Shown: in pieces, positions 42,085 to 50,340 of the stretch
How positions within the stretch are numbered: the stretch's first letter is position 1
Layout of the letters: each line of letters starts with the position of its first letter
Source: Paraburkholderia sp. BCC1884
GTDB taxonomy: Bacteria; Pseudomonadota; Gammaproteobacteria; Burkholderiales; Burkholderiaceae
Assembly: GCF_900996225.1 (NCBI RefSeq)
Contig: NZ_CAAJGL010000068.1
Span: 186,001-250,000, forward strand
Length of the DNA: 64,000 bases
Direction: 5' to 3'
Program-made: the position numbers and the translations under genes
The notes under the pieces: model-generated
Database searches by the model: none
The model's input: the letters and a program-made list of their open reading frames with translations, nothing else
Told to the model about the DNA's origin: nothing

Positions 42085-43323
42085 ATGCATGCTGTTCCCC
42101 CGCTAGAACAAGACACCATCGATGCAAGCCCGGCAGGGTCGCCAGCGCCAGCCCCTTCGCAAAACGACGCGCCAGCGGGCTCGACCGCTCACGCGCCTTC
42201 TCAGGCTGCCAGCGGCGCCCAGGTGCGCGATCTGCGCCGTGTCGGCATTCACCCCGACTACTGGTATCCGCTCGCGTGGTCGCATGAGGTCAAGCGGGGC
42301 AAGACGCACGGCGTGACGTTCGCGGGCGAGCCGATCGTGCTGGCCCGCACGGAAACCGGCAAGGTGTTCGCGCTGGAGGACCGCTGCGCGCATCGGCAGG
42401 TGCCTTTGCATCAAGGTGTGGTGGAGGGCGAATCGATTCGCTGCGGTTATCACGGCTGGACCTACGACTGCTCGGGTAAATGCATCGACGTGCCGTATCT
42501 GGGCCGCGAACGTCTGCCGAACGGCGTGCGTTCGTATCCGTGCCGCGAAATCGAAGGGCTGATTTTTGTGTTTCCGGGCGATGCCGCCCTGGCCGACGAA
42601 CGGCCGTTGCCGGCCTTCAGTTCCGTGTCCGACAAGAAGTACAAGACGCGCCGTTTCGGCCGTCCGGTAAATTGCCATTACTCGTTCATGCACGAGAACC
42701 TGATGGACATGAACCATCAGTTCCTGCATCGCCGGCAGATGGGACAAATGCGGGCTCGCTCGGTCGGGCGCCGCAAGGGTGACGGCTGGGTCGAGGTCGA
42801 CTACACGTTCGCACGCATGGCCGGTCAGCAGCCGATCGGCGAGGCCATCGTGTTCGGTCAGAGCCGCAAGACCGGCGGCGACAACGACAAGGACGTGATG
42901 ACGATCCGCACACAGTATCCGTATCAGACGCTGCAGATCCGCACGTCCGAACAGACGCTGGTGATGGATCTGTGGATCGTCTACGTACCGCTCGACCGCG
43001 AGCAACGCACCAACCGCACCTTTGGTCTGTTGTCGATTCGCAAGCCCGGTGTTCCCGGCGTGCTGAATCTCGCCTGGCCGCTGCTGGTGTGGTTCACCGA
43101 ACGCATCTTCAAGGAAGACCGCGCGATCGTCGAAGCCGAACAGCGGGCTCACGATTCGCAAGGCTCGGACTGGAATCACGAAGTGTTTCCGGTCATCAAC
43201 GAACTGCGCGCGTTGCTGCGCGAAAGCGGGGCGCCGGATCAGGTGGTGGGCGCCGGCACGGGCGACACGGCGGTGATCCGTTTCTGGGATTCGCGTCACG
43301 GTAATCCGCTCGCAAATACCTGA
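42085..43323 (+). CDS. Rieske oxygenase with atypical iron motif
   Basis: A 412-residue Rieske oxygenase. An Ala/Pro/Ser-rich N-terminus (1-45) precedes the Rieske domain, C101-A-H103 and C120-G-Y-H123 (DRCAHRQVPLHQG, RCGYHGWTYDCSGKC). In the catalytic domain the iron motif reads D208-M-N-H211-Q-F-L-H215, a D-x2-H-x3-H spacing rather than the usual D-x2-H-x4-H. The Rieske and ENLMDMNHQF blocks resemble choline/steroid or lipid-acting members more than phthalate oxygenases. The ATG follows a GGAGG site. It is 197 nt after the glycosyltransferase; the substrate is unknown. Confidence 0.85.
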   Translation: MHAVPPLEQDTIDASPAGSPAPAPSQNDAPAGSTAHAPSQAASGAQVRDLRRVGIHPDYWYPLAWSHEVKRGKTHGVTFAGEPIVLARTETGKVFALEDRCAHRQVPLHQGVVEGESIRCGYHGWTYDCSGKCIDVPYLGRERLPNGVRSYPCREIEGLIFVFPGDAALADERPLPAFSSVSDKKYKTRRFGRPVNCHYSFMHENLMDMNHQFLHRRQMGQMRARSVGRRKGDGWVEVDYTFARMAGQQPIGEAIVFGQSRKTGGDNDKDVMTIRTQYPYQTLQIRTSEQTLVMDLWIVYVPLDREQRTNRTFGLLSIRKPGVPGVLNLAWPLLVWFTERIFKEDRAIVEAEQRAHDSQGSDWNHEVFPVINELRALLRESGAPDQVVGAGTGDTAVIRFWDSRHGNPLANT

Positions 43324-43483
43324 TATTCGAGGTCATTCGACGCCGGGCAGGACCCTACAATCGTCGGCGACGATGAGCGGCGAGTCCGCCGGCAACACTA
43401 AAGAAAATCATGCACGCCAAGGCGGCGCGGGCTCATCGATCAGGATATTTACAAACATAAAAATCGCTTGAGAGGCCCCTTCG

Positions 43484-44500
43484 ATGAGTACCGAACTGCA
43501 TGCAGTCGTGCTGGTTGTCGTGTTTCTGGCGGGCCTCGCCGCCATGGCGGTGGCGCTTATCAAAGGTGGTCCGAGACAGCCGCCGCCGCTGGCTTCGATC
43601 AACGAGCCTTTCAAATCCGTCGATACCTCCGATTTACCTCCCATCGAGCGCTATAGCGCACGTGACAACGCCGTGCTGGCGTATCGCCGATATGCAAGCG
43701 ACGACACGCCGCCGCGCGGCAGCGCGGTGCTGGTTCACGGTTCGTCGGCGAGTGGCGTGAGCATGCACACGCTGGGCAAAGCGCTCGCCGCAGCGGGTTA
43801 TGCGGTCTACGTGCCCGACGTGCGCGGCCATGGCGCGTCCGGCACGAAAGGCACGATTGCCTACATCGGCCAGCTCGAAGACGATCTGAGCGATTTTCTC
43901 GACGAGGTTCAGCCTGCCGTGCCACGCACGTTAGTCGGATTTTCCGCCGGTGGTGGCTTTGCGCTGCGATTCGCCGGCGACGCGCGTCAGATGGCTTTCG
44001 AGCACTATGTGCTGCTCGCACCGTTCATCCATCAACGTGCGCCGACCACGCCGCCGTCGGTCGGCGGCTGGGTGCATGTCGGGCTGCCGCGCGTGATCAT
44101 GCTGGTCATCCTGAACAAGCTGCGCATCACGCTTTTCAATCATCTCCCGACGGTGGCTTACGCGTTGGCACCGGAGGCGGCGGCGAAGCTCACGCCGCAG
44201 TACTCGTACAACCTCATGCAGAATTTCCGTCCGCACGACGACTATCGCGCGGATCTCACGGCGGCGCGGCGTCCCATCGACGTGCTGGTCGGCGCCGACG
44301 ACGAGGCCTTTCACGCCGAAGCCTTTGCCGATGTATTCGCGCAAGCAGGTCGGCCGGTGCCCGTGACGATCGTGCCGAGCGTAGGACATATCGGCTTGAC
44401 GCTCGACCCTGCTGCGGTGGACGCCGTGGTGGGCGTGGTCTCCGGGAAGGCGAACCGCGCGGGGCTTTCCCAGGCTCACATTGCAAGCGCAGCGGAATGA
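43484..44500 (+). CDS. Membrane-anchored alpha/beta hydrolase (serine lipase/lysophospholipase-like)
   Basis: A 338-residue hydrolase. An N-terminal hydrophobic anchor (ELHAVVLVVVFLAGLAAMAV) is followed by an alpha/beta fold with oxyanion loop SAVLVHGSSASGVSMHTLGK, the lysophospholipase-like VPDVRGHGASG block, nucleophile GFSAGGG, an acid region GADDEAFHAEAF and a His in SVGHIGLTLDP. It probably acts on lipid or ester substrates at the inner membrane. It stands alone, with about 160 nt upstream containing a possible TACAAT -10 at 43356. Confidence 0.83.
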   Translation: MSTELHAVVLVVVFLAGLAAMAVALIKGGPRQPPPLASINEPFKSVDTSDLPPIERYSARDNAVLAYRRYASDDTPPRGSAVLVHGSSASGVSMHTLGKALAAAGYAVYVPDVRGHGASGTKGTIAYIGQLEDDLSDFLDEVQPAVPRTLVGFSAGGGFALRFAGDARQMAFEHYVLLAPFIHQRAPTTPPSVGGWVHVGLPRVIMLVILNKLRITLFNHLPTVAYALAPEAAAKLTPQYSYNLMQNFRPHDDYRADLTAARRPIDVLVGADDEAFHAEAFADVFAQAGRPVPVTIVPSVGHIGLTLDPAAVDAVVGVVSGKANRAGLSQAHIASAAE

Positions 44501-44641
44501 ATCCATCTCCGCGTGGTGGGCAATGCAGACCGCCTGAGCGGCGATAATGGCAACAGATGCACGGGGCTTTGCGCCAATCGGGATGGACGAGCCGCAGACC
44601 CGTGTACCATTTCGCTTTTTCCGAACTTCAAGAAACCGCCC

Positions 44642-44758
44642 GTGAATACGCAACAGATCAACACCGCACCACGTAAGTCCCTCACATTGCTGCAACTGCT
44701 TGGCCTGATCGGCGCCGCCGGTCTGATCGCCGCCATCGTGCTGAACCAGTTCGTCTGA
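44642..44758 (+). CDS. Tiny single-pass membrane protein, 38 residues
   Basis: A GTG-started frame encoding a short polar N-terminus (VNTQQINTAPRKS) and one hydrophobic helix (LTLLQLLGLIGAAGLIAAIV) ending in LNQFV. A longer frame from 44513 exists but the extra residues look non-coding. Small proteins of this form are common in Burkholderia genomes; the function is unknown. It lies 79 nt upstream of the rubredoxin gene. Confidence 0.6.
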   Translation: MNTQQINTAPRKSLTLLQLLGLIGAAGLIAAIVLNQFV

Positions 44759-44837
44759 CCCTTGCGGTCCCGCCTCAGTCATACGCTTCCGACCTACGCC
44801 GGTCATTGCTACCGGCTCTCTCCATACTCCGTTTGCC

Positions 44838-45254
44838 ATGTACAAGAAGGGCGTAGCCGTAGAAATCCAGTTTTCTCCCGAACGGCTCAACGACGGTGCA
44901 GGCGACCCTTACTGGATCGACCTGACACAGGCTGAGGCGCAGCGCCTGCTGGAAAGCCTGCAGGCGCGCCTCGCGGAGTCCAGCGTGGGCACGGCTGCGC
45001 CGCTCGTGGTGAGCCTCGACATGTCGGCCAGGCCGGAGCCGGCCGAAGCGCCGGATTCGGCGCTCGACCATGCTGCCCCGGTGGACGATTTCAAGCAGTG
45101 GGTCTGTGTGATCTGCGGCTGGATCTACGACGAAGCCGCTGGTTTGCCGGAGGAAGGCATCGCGCCGGGCACGCGCTGGGCCGATGTGCCGGCCGACTGG
45201 CGCTGCCCGCTCTGCGATGTGGGCAAGGAAGACTTCGCCCTGGTCGAGTTCTAG
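44838..45254 (+). CDS. Rubredoxin with N-terminal extension
   Basis: A 138-residue protein. The C-terminal 50 residues form a rubredoxin with the iron ligands in CVICGWIYDEAAGLPEEGI and CPLCDVGKEDF. The N-terminal 85 residues (YKKGVAVEIQFSPERLNDGA and a Leu/Ala/Glu-rich helix) are an unassigned domain. Rubredoxins carry single electrons, for example to alkane hydroxylases or oxidative-stress enzymes. Its stop overlaps the 3' end of the convergent SDR gene by 4 nt. Confidence 0.88.
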   Translation: MYKKGVAVEIQFSPERLNDGAGDPYWIDLTQAEAQRLLESLQARLAESSVGTAAPLVVSLDMSARPEPAEAPDSALDHAAPVDDFKQWVCVICGWIYDEAAGLPEEGIAPGTRWADVPADWRCPLCDVGKEDFALVEF

Positions 45255-46099
45255 GCGTCCGGGTAGTCCGCGCCGATCGTCGTCGCTTCCCACGCGTCGA
45301 AGTCGCCGCGCATGAAGTCGAGTTTCTTGCGCGCCAATTCCAGCGCCATTTTGCCCAACAGCAAGCGCAGCGGCGGATGGTCCGACAGGGCGGCGTCGAT
45401 GATCGCCTGCGCGGCGCGTACCGGGTCGCCTGCCTGCTTGCCGCTGCGTGCTTCGGTCTGCTTGCGTCGCTCGCCGGCCGTGGACGCGTAGTCGTCGATC
45501 ACCGTGGCCGATTGCTTGATCGACGGACCGGCCCAGTTCGTGCGGAACGGACCGGGTTCGACGATCAGCACGTCGATGCCGAGCGGTTTCACTTCCGTCG
45601 CCAGCGACTCCGATAAGCCTTCTACCGCATACTTGGTGGCGTGGTAGTAGCCCGTCGCGGCGAAACTGGTGATGCCGCCAATCGACGACACGTTGACGAT
45701 CAAACCGCTGTGCTGCTCGCGCATGATGGGCAGCACTGCCTTCGTGATATCCACCAGACCGAACACATTGGTCTCGAACATCGCGCGCACTTCGTCGTCC
45801 TCGCCTTCCTCGATCGCGGCCAGATAGCCGTAACCCGCATTGTTGACGAGCGCGTCGACGCGACCGAAATGCTGTTTTGCCTGCTTCACGACGTCTTTAA
45901 CCTGCGCCGGGTCGTTGACGTCGAGCGACAGGACCAGCGCGCGATCGCCATGCCCTTCGGCAATGTCTTTCACCTTCGACGCGTCGCGCGCAGTCACCAC
46001 GGCGCGCCAGCCACGCTCCAGCACCAGCTTCGCCAATTCGCGGCCGAAGCCGGTGGAACAACCTGTGATCAGCCAGACGGGATTGTCTCGATTCATCAT
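45251..46099 (-). CDS. Short-chain dehydrogenase/oxidoreductase
   Basis: A 282-residue SDR with cofactor motif ITGCSTGFGRELAK, VNNAGYG, active-site Ser in VNVSSIGG and the intact Y-x3-K in YYHATKYAVEGLS. The subgroup (retinol-dehydrogenase-like, with VKPLGIDVLIVEPGPFRT) is widespread in proteobacteria and reduces or oxidises small carbonyls. The downstream end is convergent with rubredoxin, and the LysR gene upstream is on the same strand, 73 nt away. Confidence 0.88.
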   Translation of the reverse strand: MMNRDNPVWLITGCSTGFGRELAKLVLERGWRAVVTARDASKVKDIAEGHGDRALVLSLDVNDPAQVKDVVKQAKQHFGRVDALVNNAGYGYLAAIEEGEDDEVRAMFETNVFGLVDITKAVLPIMREQHSGLIVNVSSIGGITSFAATGYYHATKYAVEGLSESLATEVKPLGIDVLIVEPGPFRTNWAGPSIKQSATVIDDYASTAGERRKQTEARSGKQAGDPVRAAQAIIDAALSDHPPLRLLLGKMALELARKKLDFMRGDFDAWEATTIGADYPDA

Positions 46100-46172
46100 T
46101 TGGGAAAACTCCTTGGAGAGGGGCTACGACCGATGACGATGCGGGCGGCGCCAGGTTTCGGCGGGCGTTCCA

Positions 46173-47102
46173 CTATCGTGGCTTGCGTTTGGTGTGGGCT
46201 TTTAATTGTAGTCGCAGCGCGGCGGCTTCGCTTTGCAGCGCCTGAACGAACGCGGCCGCCAACGGATGGCTCGGCCGATGCTCTGGCTGAATCACGCTCA
46301 CCCGAAACGGCAACGATAACGCGAGCGGCCGGATATGCAGATGTCGGCCCGCGAAATCGAGGGCGGTCAGCGGGTTGACGATCGCCACGCCGAGGCCTTG
46401 CCGCACGAAACTGCAAACGGAAACGGCGGTTGGCGTCTCGATTATCTGGCGGCGCGCGATGCCCGCCTGAGCGAAAGCCTCGTCGATCTGAATCCGGTAG
46501 GAATCGTTCGGTGAGAGGCTGATGAAGGGTTGGTCCGCGAAGTCCTGCAACTCGATCACATGTCTGGTCAGCAAAGGGTGCCCGTCCGGGAGCACGCATA
46601 CTTCGTCCACTTCGAGCAGGGGCGTCAAGCGCGTGCCCGCCGGCGGCGCGCCGTGTTCGGTCAGGCCGAGATCGTAGCGCTGCGCCGTGAGCCATTCCTC
46701 GAGAAAAGGTGATTCCTGCGTGGCGATCGACACGCTGGCGTCCGGTTGCGCATCGTGAAACCGCTTCGAAGCGCCGGGCAAGATCGAATGCGAAAACGCG
46801 GGCAGGGCGATCACGGAAAGCTGACCGCCCTGGAATTCACGCAGGCTCGCTGCGGTCGAGGCGACGCGTTCCAGCCCGACATAGGCACGCTTGATTTCGT
46901 CGAACAGCGCCAGCGCGGACGCCGTTGGCCGCAGACGTCCATGCGCGCGTTCGAACAGCGCGAAGCCGATCACCTGCTCCAGACGCGCAAGTTCGCGGCT
47001 CACGGTGGGCTGCGAGGTGAAGAGCAGGTCAGCCGCTTTCGTGACGCTGCCCGCTGTCATGAGCGCGCGGAAGACTTCGATATGCCGGTGGGTGAGCGTC
47101 AT
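46173..47102 (-). CDS. lysR: LysR family regulator, probable activator of lysA
   Basis: A 309-residue LysR-type regulator: winged helix at the N-terminus (HIEVFRALMTAGSVTKAADL, TSQPTVSRELARLEQVIG) and a periplasmic-binding-like effector domain. It is divergent from the diaminopimelate decarboxylase gene with 116 bp between starts, the arrangement of E. coli lysR-lysA, where LysR activates lysA and responds to diaminopimelate and lysine. The palindrome at 47135-47148 between them is the likely binding site. Assignment rests on context plus family. Confidence 0.85.
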   Translation of the reverse strand: MTLTHRHIEVFRALMTAGSVTKAADLLFTSQPTVSRELARLEQVIGFALFERAHGRLRPTASALALFDEIKRAYVGLERVASTAASLREFQGGQLSVIALPAFSHSILPGASKRFHDAQPDASVSIATQESPFLEEWLTAQRYDLGLTEHGAPPAGTRLTPLLEVDEVCVLPDGHPLLTRHVIELQDFADQPFISLSPNDSYRIQIDEAFAQAGIARRQIIETPTAVSVCSFVRQGLGVAIVNPLTALDFAGRHLHIRPLALSLPFRVSVIQPEHRPSHPLAAAFVQALQSEAAALRLQLKAHTKRKPR

Positions 47103-47134
47103 GGAAGGTATATCAGGAATGAATTGACTGAAGA

Positions 47135-47148
47135 AAAATAGCTATTTT
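47135..47148. promoter_or_regulatory. Palindrome between lysR and lysA
   Basis: AAAATAGCTATTTT is a perfect 14-bp palindrome in the AT-rich 116-bp divergent region, about 33 nt from the lysR start and 71 nt from the lysA start. It fits a LysR-type binding site controlling both genes. Confidence 0.55.
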
Positions 47149-47218
47149 ACTGAATGGTTGATTATCAGGATCATAGGAGTCGTGCAAGCCTTGGACTTCT
47201 AGCGAGACCTCACCGATC

Positions 47219-48460
47219 ATGATGTCATTTCCTCCGCAACAACTCGTCGACCTCGCCAGGCAACATGGCACGCCGCTGTGGGTCTACGACGCCGATGTGA
47301 TCCGTCGACGTATCGCCGGGTTACGCAGCTTCGATACGATCCGCTACGCACAGAAAGCCTGTTCTAACGTGCACATCCTCAAGCTGATGCGCGACGAAGG
47401 TGTCATGGTCGACGCGGTTTCTCACGGAGAAATCGCGCGCAGTCTCGCTGCGGGTTTTGCGCCGGACGGCGAGCCCGAGGGCGTGGTGTTCACAGCGGAT
47501 CTGATCGATCACGCGACGCTCGCCACCGTGCTGGAACGGCGCATCACGGTCAACGCGGGCTCGCTCGATATGCTCGAACGCCTCGGACAACAGGCTGCCG
47601 AAGGTCACCGCGTGTGGCTGCGAATCAATCCCGGCTTCGGCCACGGTCACAGCAACAAGACCAACACCGGCGGCGAGCACAGCAAGCATGGCATCTGGCT
47701 CGACGATGTACCGCTGGCGCTGGAGTTGGTGCGCCGCTATCGATTGAAGCTGGTTGGACTGCACATGCATATCGGCTCGGGCGTCGACTACGCGCATCTA
47801 TCGCGCGTGTGCGATGCGATGGTCGATGCCGTCAACAATCTCGGTCACGATATCGAGGCGATTTCAGCGGGCGGTGGCCTGTCGATTCCGTACCGCGACG
47901 GCGAACCGCGTATCGATGTCGCGCATTACTTCCGTTTGTGGGACGGGGCGCGTCGGCAGATCGAAGCGCACGTTGGGCATCGCGTGAGATTGGAGATCGA
48001 GCCGGGGCGTTTTCTGGTCGCACAGGCCGGCGTGCTCGTGACGGAAGTGCACGCGCTGAGCCCGCGGCCCACGCGGCAATTCGCGCTGGTCGATGCAGGA
48101 TTCAACGACCTCGTCAGACCGTCGTTCTACGGCAGCCATCATGAGATCACCGTGCTGAAGCCCGATGGCGCACCGAGCGAGGCGGAACTTGATTCGTTCG
48201 CGGTTGCGGGACCTTTGTGCGAAGCGGGCGATGTCTTTACGCAGGCAGAGGGCGGCGTCGTGATGAGTCGTTCCATGCCCACGCCCGATGTCGGCGACTT
48301 CATCGTGTTCAACGATGCGGGCGCGTATGGAGCATCGATGTCCTCGAACTACAACAGCCGGCCGCTCGCGCCTGAAGTGCTGGTGGAAGGTGGTCAGCCT
48401 CGACTGATCCGGTGCCGCCAGACGATCGGTGAACTGATCGCGCTGGAGCAGTTGGACTGA
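47219..48460 (+). CDS. lysA: Diaminopimelate decarboxylase
   Basis: A 413-residue PLP enzyme of fold type III that makes lysine from meso-diaminopimelate. The PLP Lys is K46 (IRYAQKACSN). The phosphate-binding SAGGGLSIPY, GLHMHIGSG and EIEPGRFLV blocks, and the C-terminal GPLCEAGDV (substrate-binding Cys-Glu), are present. The length is like the LysR-regulated E. coli enzyme. The start has two adjacent ATGs (47219, 47222). It is followed by a convergent LysR gene after 29 nt. Confidence 0.92.
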   Translation: MMSFPPQQLVDLARQHGTPLWVYDADVIRRRIAGLRSFDTIRYAQKACSNVHILKLMRDEGVMVDAVSHGEIARSLAAGFAPDGEPEGVVFTADLIDHATLATVLERRITVNAGSLDMLERLGQQAAEGHRVWLRINPGFGHGHSNKTNTGGEHSKHGIWLDDVPLALELVRRYRLKLVGLHMHIGSGVDYAHLSRVCDAMVDAVNNLGHDIEAISAGGGLSIPYRDGEPRIDVAHYFRLWDGARRQIEAHVGHRVRLEIEPGRFLVAQAGVLVTEVHALSPRPTRQFALVDAGFNDLVRPSFYGSHHEITVLKPDGAPSEAELDSFAVAGPLCEAGDVFTQAEGGVVMSRSMPTPDVGDFIVFNDAGAYGASMSSNYNSRPLAPEVLVEGGQPRLIRCRQTIGELIALEQLD

Positions 48461-48489
48461 GTGCTCAAAATCACTTTGTCGGCGCACGG

Positions 48490-49410
48490 TCAACGTGCTC
48501 TCACCGTGCGCGTGTACGAGGCGATCATGGTGGCCAGTTCCTGCGCTGCGGGCGTGAGTGGAATGGCCGCGCGTTGCAACAGGCAGACGTTCTGATCGAC
48601 CGCGCGCTCGCGCACCGGAATAGCGGCGAGCGTGCTCGCAAACGGCCCGCGTTTCACCACGATCGACGACTCCAGCGACAAACAATCCGTCGCGCCCACC
48701 AGATGCAATGTCTCGTAGAGACCCTCCACCGTCGCGATGATTTTTGGCGGTGGCAGACCGTGGCTTTCGAACAGATGGCTGAGACGATTGACGTGCGGTT
48801 CCTCGGTGAGATTCGGTGAGCGGGTCGCCACCCACGTGCAATCGACCAGTTCGGCCAGCGACTTCGCGCCCGCTTTCGGATGACCTTGCCGGCAGACGAT
48901 CACCGGATCGGACGGATAGAGCGGCGTGACCGACAGATCGGCTGTATCGGTGTGCTTCGATACCAGCGCCACGGCGAAATCCAGCGTACCTTCACGAATC
49001 CACGAGATCATCATCCGCGACGTGCCGGTGCGCAGATGCACCGCAACGCGTTCGAAGCGCGTGCGAAACTCCATCAGCACCGGCGCGAATGCATCGACCA
49101 ACGGCTCGGTCGTCATGCCGAACGTCACCTCGCCCACATAGTCGCCGCGCAACTGCTGCACTTCCTGCTCGGCCCGCTCGCATTCGCCGATGATCGCACC
49201 CGCCCGCTGCAACAAGCGCTGACCAAGCGCGGTCAACGCAATGCCGCGGTTGGTGCGCGTGAAGAGCGTTGCGCCGAGCATCGATTCGAGGTTCTGCAAC
49301 TGCTGTGTGATGCCGCTCTGCGCAATGCCGAGCGCCCGCGACGCGGCGCGGATGCTGCCATGCTCGGCGACCGCGGTGAACGCGCGTAGCTGGGAGATCG
49401 TCAGCGCCAT
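48490..49410 (-). CDS. LysR family transcriptional regulator
   Basis: A 306-residue LysR-type protein with the N-terminal winged helix (ISQLRAFTAVAEHGSIRAAS, IAQSGITQQLQNLESMLGA) and an effector domain with VGEVTFGMTTEPLVDAFAP. It is divergent from the amino-acid binding protein gene (123 nt between starts) and most likely regulates that unit. The effector is not known. Confidence 0.88.
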   Translation of the reverse strand: MALTISQLRAFTAVAEHGSIRAASRALGIAQSGITQQLQNLESMLGATLFTRTNRGIALTALGQRLLQRAGAIIGECERAEQEVQQLRGDYVGEVTFGMTTEPLVDAFAPVLMEFRTRFERVAVHLRTGTSRMMISWIREGTLDFAVALVSKHTDTADLSVTPLYPSDPVIVCRQGHPKAGAKSLAELVDCTWVATRSPNLTEEPHVNRLSHLFESHGLPPPKIIATVEGLYETLHLVGATDCLSLESSIVVKRGPFASTLAAIPVRERAVDQNVCLLQRAAIPLTPAAQELATMIASYTRTVRAR

Positions 49411-49532
49411 GAAGACTTCCGTTCAGTGATCGGTAAAAGTGATCATGATAGCCTCAACGGGACTTCTTCGAGGCGCAGACGCGGCATAGGATGAGCGCTG
49501 TCGTCAATCCGCCCACTTCGCGCCCTTCCTCC

Positions 49533-50300
49533 ATGAAAATTCCGCTGATGATCCTGAGCGCCGCGCTGACTGTCAGCAGCGCCGCCTTTGCCGCCGAGCC
49601 CACCACCTTGCGCCTCGGTATCGACCCGAGCTATCCGCCGATGGACGCCAAAGCGCCGGACGGCAGCTTTAAAGGGTTCGACGTGGATCTCGGCAACGAA
49701 ATTTGCCGCCGCATTCACGCGCGCTGCCAATGGGTCGAGCTCGAATTCTCGGGGATGATCCCGGCGCTGCAGGCCCGCAAGATCGATGCGATCCTGTCGT
49801 CGATGGCGATCACGGAGAAGCGCGAACAACAGATCCTGTTTTCGTCGAAGCTGTTCCAGTTCAAATCGCGGCTGATCGCGCGTCAGGGTTCGCCGCTCGC
49901 GGGCGGCACGAACGCCTTGGCCGGTAAGCAGGTCGGCGTGCAATCGGGCACGCAGTTCGAAGCGTATGCATTGAAGAACTGGGCGCCGCTCGGCGCGCAC
50001 GTGGTTGCGTACAAGAGCCAGGATGAAGTGTTTGCCGACCTGGAGAATGGCCGCCTCGACGGCGCGCTGCTCGGTTCCGTGGAAGCGGACATTGGTTTCT
50101 TGCGCACACCGGCGGGTAAGGGCTTTGCCTTTGTCGGCGCGCCGCTTTCAATGGGCGACCGCGGCGTCGGCATCGGCTTGCGCAAGGACGAGACGGCAGT
50201 GCAGGCGTCGATCAACGAGGCCATCGCCTCGATGCTGAAGGACGGCACGTACGCGCAGATCGCAAAGAAATACTTCGACTTCGATCCGTACGGCAACTGA
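49533..50300 (+). CDS. Periplasmic amino-acid binding protein (lysine/arginine/ornithine type)
   Basis: A 255-residue ABC-transporter solute-binding protein of the SBP_bac_3 family. Signal peptide MKIPLMILSAALTVSSAAFA; mature protein with TLRLGIDPSYPPMDAKAPDG, GFDVDLGNEICRR, DAILSSMAITEKREQQILFS and a C-terminal AQIAKKYFDFDPYG, typical of cationic amino-acid binders. ATG 49533 is chosen because it starts the signal peptide. No permease or ATPase gene is adjacent. It is followed 40 nt later by the aspartoacylase-family gene. Confidence 0.9.
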   Translation: MKIPLMILSAALTVSSAAFAAEPTTLRLGIDPSYPPMDAKAPDGSFKGFDVDLGNEICRRIHARCQWVELEFSGMIPALQARKIDAILSSMAITEKREQQILFSSKLFQFKSRLIARQGSPLAGGTNALAGKQVGVQSGTQFEAYALKNWAPLGAHVVAYKSQDEVFADLENGRLDGALLGSVEADIGFLRTPAGKGFAFVGAPLSMGDRGVGIGLRKDETAVQASINEAIASMLKDGTYAQIAKKYFDFDPYGN

Positions 50301-50340
50301 GCCCTTCGATTTTCACTCTACCTCTCCAGACCTTCCGCTC

